Of a DNA stretch of 64,000 nucleotides, positions 10,904-22,400 are shown one piece after another (the first letter of the stretch is position 1; each line of letters opens with the position of its first letter). The stretch is from Ophiosphaerella korrae. Its lineage: Eukaryota; Ascomycota; Dothideomycetes; Pleosporales; Phaeosphaeriaceae. Location of the stretch: the NCBI GenBank assembly GCA_028456385.1, contig JALNQF010000229.1:1-64000 (forward strand), given 5' to 3'. The position numbers and the translations under genes are program-made. The notes below the pieces were generated by a model, which had not been told where the DNA came from, searched no databases, and saw only the letters and a list, made by a program, of their open reading frames with translations.

Positions 10904-12681
10904 ATGTTCGGGTATAAATTCACTGATCTCAATGAGGATGAGATTCACCTTCGTCGTGAGCTCCTCGACCTATATTGTAGTGTTGCGCAGTTTTCAGCAC
11001 TTGTACTTTTCTTTATCGTTCCGCTGTCGGTTTTCATCAACCGGATTACTGTCAAGACGCTGACGATTGTCTATCCCTCTGCAAAGGACGCTGGTCTCTT
11101 CCTCAGGCTTCGTTCTATTTACTGGTGGCTAACCAACCGTTTCTTTGGAAACAGCATAACTCGAGGCGAGGTTTTAGGTGCTACATGCTGGTTAGTCTGG
11201 TTATTATTCCTGTGCACCCATAGGACTGGAAATGGTATGATCAATTCACCATCTCTTGGGATGTATCAATCCAAAGGATATTATTTGCTGACTCAATTGA
11301 AGATTACCTCCAGCTCACAAAACGATTCGGAACTATTGGCGCCCCTCAGCTTCCACTTCAGTATATCCTTGGGAGAGATTCAATACACACGGCCTTGGCA
11401 AGATACATGCGAGTGTCCTATCCCCGTCCAATTGGCTTTCACAAGCTTCTCGGAATAATTATTTTCATCTACCTGTCTTTACATTCGAGTTTTTACGTAA
11501 ATTATTTTGTTCAAAATGGTATACTCTCGAACCGTATACGAGATGTCGATGTTGCCAGTGGCACAGGCGGCTATATTGCATTTTTCATACTCATAGTATC
11601 TAGCTTACGTCTAGTATCGGATTGGAACTACCGTGTTTTCTACGCCATACATGTCCTATTCAGTTCTGCTATTATTATGATTATATCCTTTCACACTCAT
11701 CACGCTCGCCGGATACTTTTCCAAGTCCTTACCATCCGGCTTTTCGACGAGTTGCTTCGTCGGTGTAATACTAGAACATTTTGCGGGTCGATAATTGCGG
11801 TCCCTAACACAAACCTCATCCGCGTCAGCATCCCTTTGCATTGGTGGGAAAGTTCCTATGGTTTCAAACCAGGGGAACATATCATTCTTAGTCGGCCTCC
11901 ACTTGGCACATCTATCAGCTGGGTCAATTCTTTCACCGCACAATACCGCATGAGCCCATTTACCGTTGCTTCATTACCAGAAAGAGACATGAAACTCGTA
12001 CTAATTTCGCGCACGCGACATGGTAACACCCAACGGCTTTCGGATTTGGCACGGAAGCTATCATTAGAAGGCAGCCTTCAACAACCCACAAACGTCCCAC
12101 TGATCGTGGAAGGACCTTATTCGAATTGTATGGTGACCGCAAAGTTGCGAATGTTTTCCGAGGTCCTTGTGGTAGCTGGGGGTATAGGTGCAACCTTTGG
12201 CTTCCCGGTGTTTCGGAGCTTATCCTTCGGCTCTAAAACAGGACAAAATACTGGCTTGCAGCAAATACGATTTATTTGGGCGGTCCACGAGCTGTCGGAG
12301 GCATCGTGGGCATTTTCTGAAGACTTCTTGGAACAGGAACGGTCAAGGGTTCAAGAAACAGATCACCGAATCGAGTTGTATGTTACTGGTCGTAGTCGAG
12401 AGAATTTCGAAGGACTACATGCGTCGCTCCTAGACGAAGTTGAGCTTGCAGAAGGTACTCATGCATCAGAGAAGGATCTATTACAATTTTATGAAGAAAT
12501 AAGTGTTGTGAAGTACGGCCGTCCCTGTCTGAAGGAGGCCGTTGGGGCACGATCGAGTGGTAGTCTGGCAATACTCGTCTGCGGTCCCGAGAAAATGGTG
12601 TCAGAGTTACGAAGACACGCAGAAAATTGGATAAGCAGAGGGAGACATATATACTGGCATGCTGAACAGTTTTCAAGCTGA
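10904..12681 (+). CDS. Ferric-reductase-like flavocytochrome (FRE/NOX superfamily)
   Basis: Transmembrane electron-transfer protein of 569 residues. Exons are 10904-11234 and 11303-12681, with a 68-bp intron (branch-like GCTGAC) removed in phase 1 to give TGNDYLQLTKRFG. The N-terminal half carries several hydrophobic helices with histidines suited to bind two hemes (GFHKLLG, SLHSSFY, YAIHVLF, SFHTHHARR). The C-terminal half is FAD/NAD(P)H-binding, with SPFTVASLP, VVAGGIGATFGFPVF and LVCGPEKM near the C-terminus. Family members move electrons from NADPH across a membrane to ferric iron or oxygen. In this cluster it may supply electrons or redox chemistry for tailoring, or handle metal for the product. 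The coding frame is intact. The FAD-binding loop matches only loosely, so the exact acceptor is uncertain. Confidence 0.85.
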
Positions 12682-13284
12682 ATACCATCATTCTCTGACA
12701 GAGAAATCCTCTCATTTTAACTATGCTATTATCACACTTACCAACACCCAAATTGTTTATAAATATTCAATCGATTTATTACTTTATATTACCTATTACG
12801 AAATACAAGAGTACTTCAAAATTTATTTAGTCTCACCTCGTATGAGAACGCAGCCATTTGGGTGGGCCCGTTTACCGGATGGCCAACCAGGGGGCAAAGA
12901 AATTCCGAGAGTTGTGTGCGGATTTCGGAAAATATGTTACTTAGGCAGAGGAATCGGTTGATTTATAGATCACCCGTCCTGTTCCGAAATGACTTGGCTC
13001 TAGTGCGCAAGCTTTCGGTAGACAGGAAGGAAGTGTCGCTATTGATGGGTCTTGACACCTTGATCTAGGGATAGTGATCTCTTTAGGTTCTACCTAGGCA
13101 CTACGGATCATTAGGTATAGTCAAATCTCGTGCCTTGGTGTGTTCATGGATGAAGTTTCGGATCTATTTCTCGGTTAAGTAGAGCTTGTTCCGAAAAAAG
13201 TTTCCTCTAGGCAAATATGGCTATATAACTTCCACTCCTTTCAAATTTTGGCTCAAGGTAGTTACAAACAAAGTTCTATGCAAT
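12682..13284. other. Intergenic region upstream of the first UstYa-type gene
   Basis: 12690-12840 is AT-rich and looks like a 3' flank. 12850-13284 is more balanced and probably holds the promoter of the next gene. A CCGGAT hexamer is at 12875-12880. No convincing coding frame; the short open frames here lack recognisable features. Confidence 0.5.
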
Positions 13285-14279
13285 ATGAAAAATTCAGAAG
13301 ATCATGAGACCGAGTATGAGAAGTCGAAGGCTGCTGGAGAGGACGCATCTCTTCTACAACATCTGCAGAGACGACAGCAACTAAAGCGACTGCCTGTGGT
13401 AGCTCATTGGGTTGTGACTACTATTCTTTTCATAACCACCACGGTAACTGTTTTGATGCTAGCACAAGATCAGCGACGGATAGTCTGTGGAAAGTATCAA
13501 CATACTGATTCACAACTCGGAGACCCTAGTTACAGCCAGTTCATTCCTCTTAGTAGGTTTTCCTTGACGGCTCGGGTTATAAAATTGCTGAAGTTGATTA
13601 GGTGTCACTGCTCCAACGAAGGTTTCCGACTATGGGTATTATATCCCTGACCCGATACCATCCGACGCGTATTACAATATATCAATTTTGGATCAAAGGC
13701 TTAGCGAGGTTGGACTGTTACACATGAGTAAGTACTCTAGGATAAAATAATCTACACGCTGGCTGACAACTCTAGCTACGGCCGTAAAAGCAAATGCACT
13801 ATGCGAGTTGGGTTGACAAAAACGGTGTAAGGAGAAAACTTTTCCCGAAGCTTCTAAATTCGAGTGAAGAAGTATATGTAGTCTCGTCTTTCCATGTGTT
13901 GCATTGTCTGGTAAGTCCCGCGCCATCGTAAACATTTTACCATGCTAACGACCAGTACTAGACAGAGCTGATGCGTGACTATGGACTCCTCGTCAATAAA
14001 GTAGAACCTAAATGGAGTCGCGAACACGCTGTGCACTGTTTTGGGAAGATATACAACGCTCTTTCTTGCCTCTCCGATTCTGTAGTGGAGGGTTTTCAAG
14101 ACCTAGAGAGCTCATACCAAGATGCCACAGGAGATGTGAAGCGAGCATCAGAAATGGTCAGTGAGCCCCAATGCCGCAGCTTTACCAATTTGAAGCGCTG
14201 GGCCGCTGAGCCAGCGCAAGCTGTCCCATTCTTTTATCTAACAGGGCTTGATGATACGGATGTATCGACGTTAGATTAA
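13285..14279 (+). CDS. UstYa/DUF3328-family protein with an apparent frameshift
   Basis: Probable membrane-anchored oxidative tailoring protein. UstYa-family members carry two HxxHC motifs and act in ustiloxin- and cyclochlorotine-type pathways. Inferred exons: 13285-13552, 13602-13727, 13776-13910 and 13962-14279. A single transmembrane helix lies at about residues 47-68. Motif 1 is FHVLHCL at the end of exon 3; motif 2 is WSREHAVHCF at the start of exon 4. Exon 3 enters in the frame TTAVKAN but must change frame near 13785-13794 to reach HYASWVDKNG and motif 1. No alternative splice pair was found that fixes this, so a one-base indel or a sequence error in the A-rich run is likely. If real, the product is truncated before both metal-binding motifs. 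Family assignment is good; the exon model is tentative. Confidence 0.7.
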
Positions 14280-15085
14280 TTGAAGCATTAGGCTGGACTA
14301 TTGGGCCCCTTGTCTTATATACAGAGGTACACATGCATATACTAGCTTTTCATTTCTAGATCTTTGGGGGTATGAAGTAGAGATCGAAAACCCTGACTTC
14401 GGTCTTCAATTCTTGTTGATTCTCGTATATCTCTTCCATGTTTTCTCTTTGTTTCTCGCTCCACTGGTGACGACTACTATATAACTAGTGAATTACATGT
14501 TCCTATCTCATCACCAGCATCTTTAACATGCCAAAATTATTTTATATGTCGGCTTCGCAGGACTAGCCGCAGGCTTTCTAGTGTGGTGGACAACTTTCAA
14601 TTCAAATTATGCAGTTTCTCCTTCCAAACCCGTCGCTCTATTATCGGACATAGAAGCTATCCACAGACGTCTTATTGCAACAAAATCTACTGCGATAGTA
14701 GATTCGAAAATTTTATTATTTTGGGATTCATAGAATCGACTTAACACCACTTCGGCAAGTCACGAAGAGTAAGAATGAACTGAAGTTATCCGACATCGCA
14801 AAAGTAGAGATAGTCTTAAATGCGTAGCCTAGTAATTCCACAAAGCTAACGTACTATAAAAAACTTAACATTCTGCATAAATACCAGGATCTGAGGTGGA
14901 TAGACCTCATACACAGCGAACTCGGAATCCCGTGGCGTTATCTAGCCGCCTCCCAATGGGTAATTTACTTCAACCATAGATCAGCAACAATATCATCGTC
15001 TTAAAAAAAATCCTTATGTTTTAGTAATGATATCTAGTGCATCATGTATGCAGGAGGTAATAGATAATGCCTTAAATCATGTCAA
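14280..15085. other. Gene-poor stretch with unrecognised short open segments
   Basis: Between the UstYa-type gene and the convergent thioesterase gene. Two hydrophobic open segments on the plus strand (about 14363-14480 and 14540-14730) look like membrane-helix remnants. They are not joined by a convincing intron and match no family I recognise. They may be relics of a lost gene. The remainder is AT-rich non-coding sequence. Confidence 0.4.
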
Positions 15086-15907
15086 CTATGCAACTTCATC
15101 CAGTTTTAACAAGGGCCTTACATTTGGTATGTCAAAAATGCTATAATGGTCTCCAGAGGTTTCCAAAACTTCAGTAATAAAGTCTTCATGAGCATGTTCC
15201 CAGCCTAGGTATGGCATACCTCGGGTCTTGTCAAGCAAGCAAACTTCATTTGGTCTCATCATCGGAACGAGAGACTTGGCACGGATCAACACAACCGGTG
15301 GAGCTGGTGGAAAACTCTTCCCACGGGACCCCAAACCGGCAGTGTTCCAGCTGGGCATTTGCCATTCGTCACATAAACAAGTGGCTCGGACCAGCGATGC
15401 GAGTACCTTTTCCCTTACTTCTTGGTTTACTCCGGACATGGCAGGTCCTTGGGATTCCATGTCCAGCACTCGTTTTGGTGTCTTAGTGTAAATCGAATCT
15501 ACCAAGACGATCCCTGAGACTCGGAGCCCTTTATTTTCTGTGGCTAGAATGTGCGCCACTTGAATGGCTAGCACACCACCAAATGACCAGCCTATGGCAA
15601 AGCTTAGCTAGGTCCTATTTTTCGGCATCGAAGATAACTAGACAATATTCTTACCGCCCAAGATGATACTACCCTTTAACATAACCTTTTTGATCAGTCG
15701 GACGTACACTCTCGCCATTTCAACTACGCTCTGCCATCCACCTCCACCGGCTTGTTCGAAGCGAGGATCATGAATTCCATAGACCCGATAGCCTAGAGGG
15801 CCAAGCACAAAATAACTAAAGATGGTTCCGCTCGCATCGTGAATCAGGAATAACGGTGGTCGTGAGCATGTAGCATCTTGTACAAGGACTGGATTGGAAG
15901 CATGCAT
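15086..15907 (-). CDS. Stand-alone thioesterase (alpha/beta hydrolase)
   Basis: Thioesterase-domain protein of 252 residues. Two exons, 15907-15655 and 15591-15086, with a 63-bp intron falling inside the nucleophile motif and spliced in phase 1 to give GGWSFGGVLA. The catalytic serine is in GWSFGG, the aspartate probably in GIVLVDS, and the histidine in SGDHYSIF near the C-terminus. It resembles the TE domains that end NRPS and PKS enzymes but is free-standing, as in type II thioesterases that clear misloaded carrier domains or release products in trans. It lies head-to-head with the NRPS and shares a 528-bp promoter, so the two are probably co-expressed. No disabling mutation is seen. Confidence 0.85.
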
Positions 15908-16435
15908 TTTATTTCAATTGGAGAAAGTAATGAATGAATTGTTTCTAGCGATGTATCTTCCAGTGGGATATTTTATTGCGGTTATAGCGAGGATGCCCAA
16001 CTACTAGTGCCTCAAACGGAACTCATAGTGGAAAGATACCCCATCGTAGTCCGGATAATATTCATTCGCACATCCGGTTCTCTGTAAATCTTATCCGGCC
16101 GGACAAAGTAACAGAGTCAGATCTACCCCAACCCGGATGGTATGATTAAGTGATCCTCCACTCTCTTTGCCTATTTTTATGCGCAATAAATGTGTACCGT
16201 GCAGAAAGGTCTTAGCGCGCATCGTACCGGATGAGGCTTTTACTTCAACGCAGAATCAAGCTTTCCGGCCAACATCGGACCGCAACCGTACAGACCATTT
16301 GCCTTCCTTCCTAGCTTTTGGTTATAGCAGAACTTCGTAAGGCAATCTAGCACACCACCTTACAAGTAATCATCGAATCTGTTACGTACTAAGCCTTCTA
16401 GCAAACCAGGGTTACAAAACAGTCCCCTTGCGATT
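15908..16435. promoter_or_regulatory. Divergent thioesterase/NRPS promoter with five CCGGAT sites
   Basis: The hexamer CCGGAT (either strand) occurs at 16051-16056, 16072-16077, 16093-16098, 16133-16138 and 16227-16232. That is five copies in about 180 bp, three of them about 21 bp apart, i.e. two helical turns. One copy is part of the palindromic ATCCGGCCGGAC. Single copies occur upstream of other cluster genes. This looks like a binding array for a pathway regulator, although no regulator gene is recognised in the window. Confidence 0.5.
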
Positions 16436-19400
16436 ATGGCATCAACGACCACACACGAGAAATCTGAGGGAGCTGAACCAGGGGAAATCAGCATGGCAGC
16501 TCTTCGACTCCAAAAACTATGCGCAGAGGTGCTATCAACTCCTCTAGAACAAATAAACCTTGATTCATCCTTCGCAGCCCTTGGCGGTAAGTGTTACATC
16601 TATATAATCCGGGCTATCTTGGCTTAACCGTTGATATGCTTCCAGGGGATTCATTTAGAGCGGTTTTGCTGCATCGCAGATGCGCGGAACAAGGCATATA
16701 AATTTCGCTCCGAGATGTCCTCATGAGGAAGACTCTCGACCAAATCGCTGCTGCCGCGCGTGAACAACCTTCAGACACAGAGTCAACGTCTTCAGCGACA
16801 CGTTTGCGTCGAAAAGGGCACGAAAAATTCCCACGTATGCCACATAAATACAATTTTGGCACCATTGTAGATGCGCTGCAGCCATATGCCAGTATATTGG
16901 GGTCAGGCTTCGATATCGTGGAAGATATCTACCCATGCAGCCCTATTCAGGAAGCCATGTACGTAGGGCAAGAGACACGTACGACCAGGCTATATCGTAC
17001 CGTGGCGTTATTCGAGGTGCGAGCAGCCATCAGCGTAGACGCTGTAGAAAAATGCTGGCAACAGGTCGTGAACCGACATCAAACTTTGCGGACCGTGTAT
17101 GTTCCTGCTGCAGATGATACTGGTCGTTTGCTCGATGCAGTTGTTTTGAAACAGATGAAAGCTTTCGTCTCTCATGCTCAATGCAGAGATAAGGCGGAAG
17201 TGAAGAAAATATGCACGTCGAAATGTAGTTCTGCCTCCCAGCTTGGAGATGGCGTATCGCATCAGGCCACTGTCTACTTAGCGGATGATGGCTCAACCTT
17301 CTGCATGCTTGACGTCAGCCACATGATGATAGACGGGTCTTCCTGGGTATTGCTGATGGAAGACTTTTCGAGAGCTCTGCGAGGGGCCTCCTCCCTGGAT
17401 GGAGCGCCCGGATACGATCGGTATCTCGATTATATCCAGCTTGATTCCGATGCGGATGCAGCGCTTGACTATTGGCTACAATATCTTGAAGGTGTTGAGC
17501 CATGCAACTTTCCCGTTCTGAATGATGGAATTGAGGCGGCATCAGAGTTGGCCGAACTTCTTGAAATTCCGTTTCCTCAATTCAAACAAGTCAGGAACTT
17601 TTGCAAAGAAAAAGAGATGACTATTTCTACTGTTCTCCAAACAGCCTGGGCTATAACTCTTCACAATTACACTGGTAACCCTGATATTTGCTTTGGATAT
17701 CTCTCTTCCGGGCGAACTTTGCCTATTCATGGAGTTGAGGATATTGTTGGACCTCTAATCAACCTACTTGCTTGCAAGGTAAGTGACATGAGCGACCGGT
17801 CACCCAAAAGCGTGTTGGAAGGGATTCAAGAAGGCTTTATCAATGCGCTGCCATATCAATGCATCTCAATGCAGCATGTGCAACGAATCCTCGGTATAAC
17901 AGAATCGTTATTATTCAATACGGTTGTAACGGTACACTATGCACCCGCAATGGTGGATGGAAACGCTGAACTCGAGCTCCTAGCGTCATATAACGCAACC
18001 GAGTTCAACATCGTGGTCAAGATCCTGTATTCGGACGACAATATGCGCATTCGTCTGAGTTACCGCCCAGACCTCCTATCTCAATCAATGGCAAAACGCG
18101 TCGCTAGTACTTTTTCACATGTTATCAACACCCTACTACGTCTCGAGGATCTGGACCAGTCGTTCAGTAATATTGACTGTCTTAGTCGGGAAGACTGGAA
18201 TGAGATAAATTTCTGGAATATGCAGTCATCTAGTGAGGCAATTGGGCACCCCAAAACGATACATTCGCTAATAGAGCGGACGGCGAAATGCCAACCGAGT
18301 GCTTTGGCGGTGGACTCCTGGGACGGTATGATGACCTACGGAAAAATGGAAGAATTAGCAACAAGGCTAGCACATCGGGTTTCGCAGCTGGGGATTGGGC
18401 CTGGCGCGATTGTGCCGCTGTGTTTCGACAAGTCTGTATGGTACACGGTTGCGCTCTTGGCCGTCTTGAAAAGCGGCAATGCCTTTGTTCCAATAGATCG
18501 CTCCAATCCTGAATATCGTCTCCGTCAAATTCTCGGCCAATTGGACATTGATGCTGGCTCAGGACTTGTCATCAGCTCTCATGAACACAAGCAAAAGTTT
18601 GCATCACTTTGTCAACATTCCATTACGCTAGGCCCTAGCTTCTTTGCAACAGAGACGATTGCTTCAGAGACTAAAATTCCCGATGTGAGCCCTGAGGATA
18701 GAGCTTATGTAATATTTACATCCGGGTCGACTGGCATGCCAAAAGGGGTCGTAATTGAACACGGTGCATATGCTCATGCGGTCCGCGTACATAAAGCTGG
18801 ATTACACATCAAAACGTCGTCAAGGGTTTTGCAGTTTGCATCTTATGGGTTTGACACCAGTATGGAAGATCATCTGACAACCCTCGTTGTGGGAGGTTGC
18901 CTTTGCGTTCCATCCGAGGAAGAGCGTCTTTCCGACCTAGTCGGGTTTGCAAATCGATCCAGATCGAACTGGGCACATCTCACCCCTTCCGTTGCTAGCA
19001 TTCTCAACGCGGAGGAGACCCCACTGCTAGAAACAATGGTACTTGGTGGGGAGGCCATGACATCACGAGATGCACACGCGTGGGCAGAGAAGCCGAATAA
19101 GCGTCTGATTCAAGTTTACGGTCCTTCTGAATGCTGCGTCACTAGCACCATTAATGAAGACGTGTCTCATAAGATGGATCCGACCAATATAGGCCGCGCC
19201 TTGGGTGGATGTGCTTCTTGGCTTGTCCGCCTTGATACTCCCCACAGCCTGTCTCCGATCGGTGCAGTGGGCGAGCTGCTCATTGAAGGCCCAATATTAG
19301 CCAGGGAGTATTTGAAAGACCCAGAAAAAACAGCATCAAGCTTCGTTAGCGGCCTAGCGTGGGCGCCAAAGAAGCGTCTGTATCGAACCGGTGACCTTGC

Positions 19401-22400
19401 ATACTATGATTCCGAGGGAGATATTCATTTCCTTGGCCGTAGGGACGCCCAGGTGAAAATACACGGGCAACGGATTGAGCCTGGAGAGATTGAACAAAAG
19501 CTAGCTACGGAAGAATCAGTGCTACACAGTGTAGTCGTAGTGCCAAGGTCAGGTCTGTGTGCGGACATGCTGGTCGCTGTGGTTGCACACCAACGCTCGT
19601 TGATACAAAGCGTGTACGATGAGGTTGTGTTCGAAAAGCCGGAACCAGCTTCCATCTCGAGATTGCGCAACTTTCTCCTTGACCTAGTCCCACATTATAT
19701 GATCCCCGCCGTATGGCTCATTATACGTGGCATGCCATACAATACATCTGGAAAGTTAGATCGGAAACGCATACTTAAAAGCCTGGAAGATATGGAGAAT
19801 AACGAGTACGGTGACCTCATAGGCCGGATCGAGGAATGTGAGATTGAAGCACCCATCAATAGCCTTGAGTTAGGCCTTCGAGAAGTGTGGAGCACTGTTC
19901 TCAATGTCCCCGAAGCGAACATCGGCAGAAGCACAACCTTCTTTTCACTCGGTAAGTGTCCGAGTATCCGCCTTTCACCATTGATCTGTGCAGCTGAAAT
20001 GTTTCTCGTATAGGTGGAGACTCTATATCTGCCATGAGTGCTAGTAGTGCAGCCAGAGGGAGAGGCATTGCATTATCGGCGGCGAAGATCCTCCGTCATC
20101 AAACGATCGAGCGGCTCGCCATCAATCTCGACACGTGCTCTGAACAGATACTCTCTGCCGATTTTGGCAAAACACAAACCGATGTAGCGTGGTCCCTTTC
20201 GCCTATCCAACAGATGCATTTTCAGGCTTCGCCTGAAAGCGACAGGTTTGATCAGCAAACGATGGTATTTACCTTAACACGACATGTTTCCGACAGCCTT
20301 TTCCGTGATGCTTTTCATAATATTCTGGAGGTTCATCCAATGCTGCGTGCCCGTTTCATACCGACCAGCACCGGGTGGGTACAGCACGTAACGGAGAACA
20401 TGGCCAGTAGTATTGTGCTTCACTTCCACCATGTAGAATATGTTCGAAAGGATATCGTTAAGCGCATTGCCGATACCAAATCTTCAATAGACATTACCAA
20501 CGGACCAGTCATCGGCGTCAACGTTTTTGGTACGGGCGAGAACAGGACGTTATCAATCACAGTTCACCATTTGATTGTCGATGCCGTCTCTTGGCGCATT
20601 ATTTTGGAAGATATTGAAGGTATTGTCAATGACGGAGCGCCTGCAAGAGCCGAGCCTGTTCACTTTCAAGCCTGGGGTCGCGCTCAATCAGATTATGCCC
20701 GCACAAAGCTCGATCCTGTCCGTGTGCTTCCTGCTGAACTAAAGATTCAGAAAGCAGATTTGTCTTTTTGGGGAATGGATGGGCAGCCACTATTATTCGA
20801 GGATTCTGTCTCCAGGAGCATTCGACTAGACAAAGCTTCATCGCAAGCCTTCTTAAAATGCGAGAGGCATGGCTATAATCAGGTAGATCTACTTTCAGCG
20901 ACCATATTACTCACCTTCTTGGAAGCCTTTGAGCAGCCTTCACCTGGGCTGTTCATTGAGGGGCATGGACGCGAGCCGTTTTATCCTGGATTGGATCTCT
21001 CTCGGACAGTCGGTTGGTTCACAACGTTTGCGCCTATTGCAATAGACAACGCGGCCGATGTATCAGCAGCCCTTCATAAAATAAGGAAGCTTAGGAGGGC
21101 CACACCAGCTAAAGGATCAGATTATTTTACATCGCGATTTTTGAATAGTCAAGGCGTCGAAGCTTTCCGGCAGCGACATTGGCCTATGGAGATAGTTTTG
21201 AACTATCTGGGATCTTATCAACAGCTTGAGAGGGATGATTCGCTATTTCGGCGTTGCGAACCAACCTTACGAGAAATGCTATCGCGCTTACGCTTAGAAC
21301 AGCGGGCTAAGTCCCAAAGGTACAGCCTTATAACTATATTAGCTGCGATGGAGGATGGTGCTCTTACATTTACAGTGGAGTGGAATAAGCACATGAAACA
21401 TCAGCAAAAGCTTGAAATATGGCCAGCAGCCATAAAGGAGCAACTTGAGTGTTTGCTCACGTCTTTAGAAGCAGAAGTGATCAAGCCGGCAGCAGAGCTT
21501 TCTATATCTGCTATGATGATTAGAATCGATCAGAAAGACTTACAAAACCTCCTTAAGTCCATACCATCTAGTCCTGGCGTATCTTTGCAAAATGTAGAAG
21601 CCGCATATCCATGCTCCCCGATCCAAGAGAGCCTACTTCTAAGCCAATTCAAGAAGACACACAATTACAATCAACATTTTTTGTTTGGCTTCTTGCCGAG
21701 CCGCAATGACCCTTCCACAGGGTGTGAGGAACGTCTGACAGAGGCTTGGATGCGAGTTGTGGATAAACACGCGGTTTTGAGAACTGTATTTGCTGAAGCA
21801 ACTTCGGGCGAATTCGTGCAAATTGTACTCCGCAGAGTCACGCCACCTATCGAGCACATTCACAGCGAGAATCGAGATCTAGTAATCCGAGCGTGGGAGC
21901 AAGATCGACTAAGCCCTGGACCTCTGCCACTAAGCGGCGAATTGCTCCATTCATTCAAGATCTACGTTGTTGATGACGGGTCCGTTTTCTGTCGGCTTGA
22001 CAAGAACCATCTTCTCAGCGATGGTGTCAGTTCTCGGATTATTATCCAAGACCTAATGGATGCGTATAGCGGTCGGCTGGAAGTCCCTTTGACATCATTC
22101 ATAGATTACATCCGACACATCAACGAGGTTGATACGGAAGAAACCGAGCGATACTGGGCTTCATATCTTGATGGTGTCACAAGATGTCAGTTTCCAAGAT
22201 TGGCTCCGTTGATGGAGAACGATGAGGCGCATAGGTCAGTGGAGAGGGTAGAGATAGCAATTGAGGACAAGAAAGAGTTGGAGGTCGCATGCCGAAGGTT
22301 TGGCATAAGCAATAGTAGTGCGTTGCAGGTAGCGTGGGCGTTGGTGCTAAGAGCATACCTGAACTCGGAAAACGTGGTGTTCGGATTTCTCGCTTCTGGT

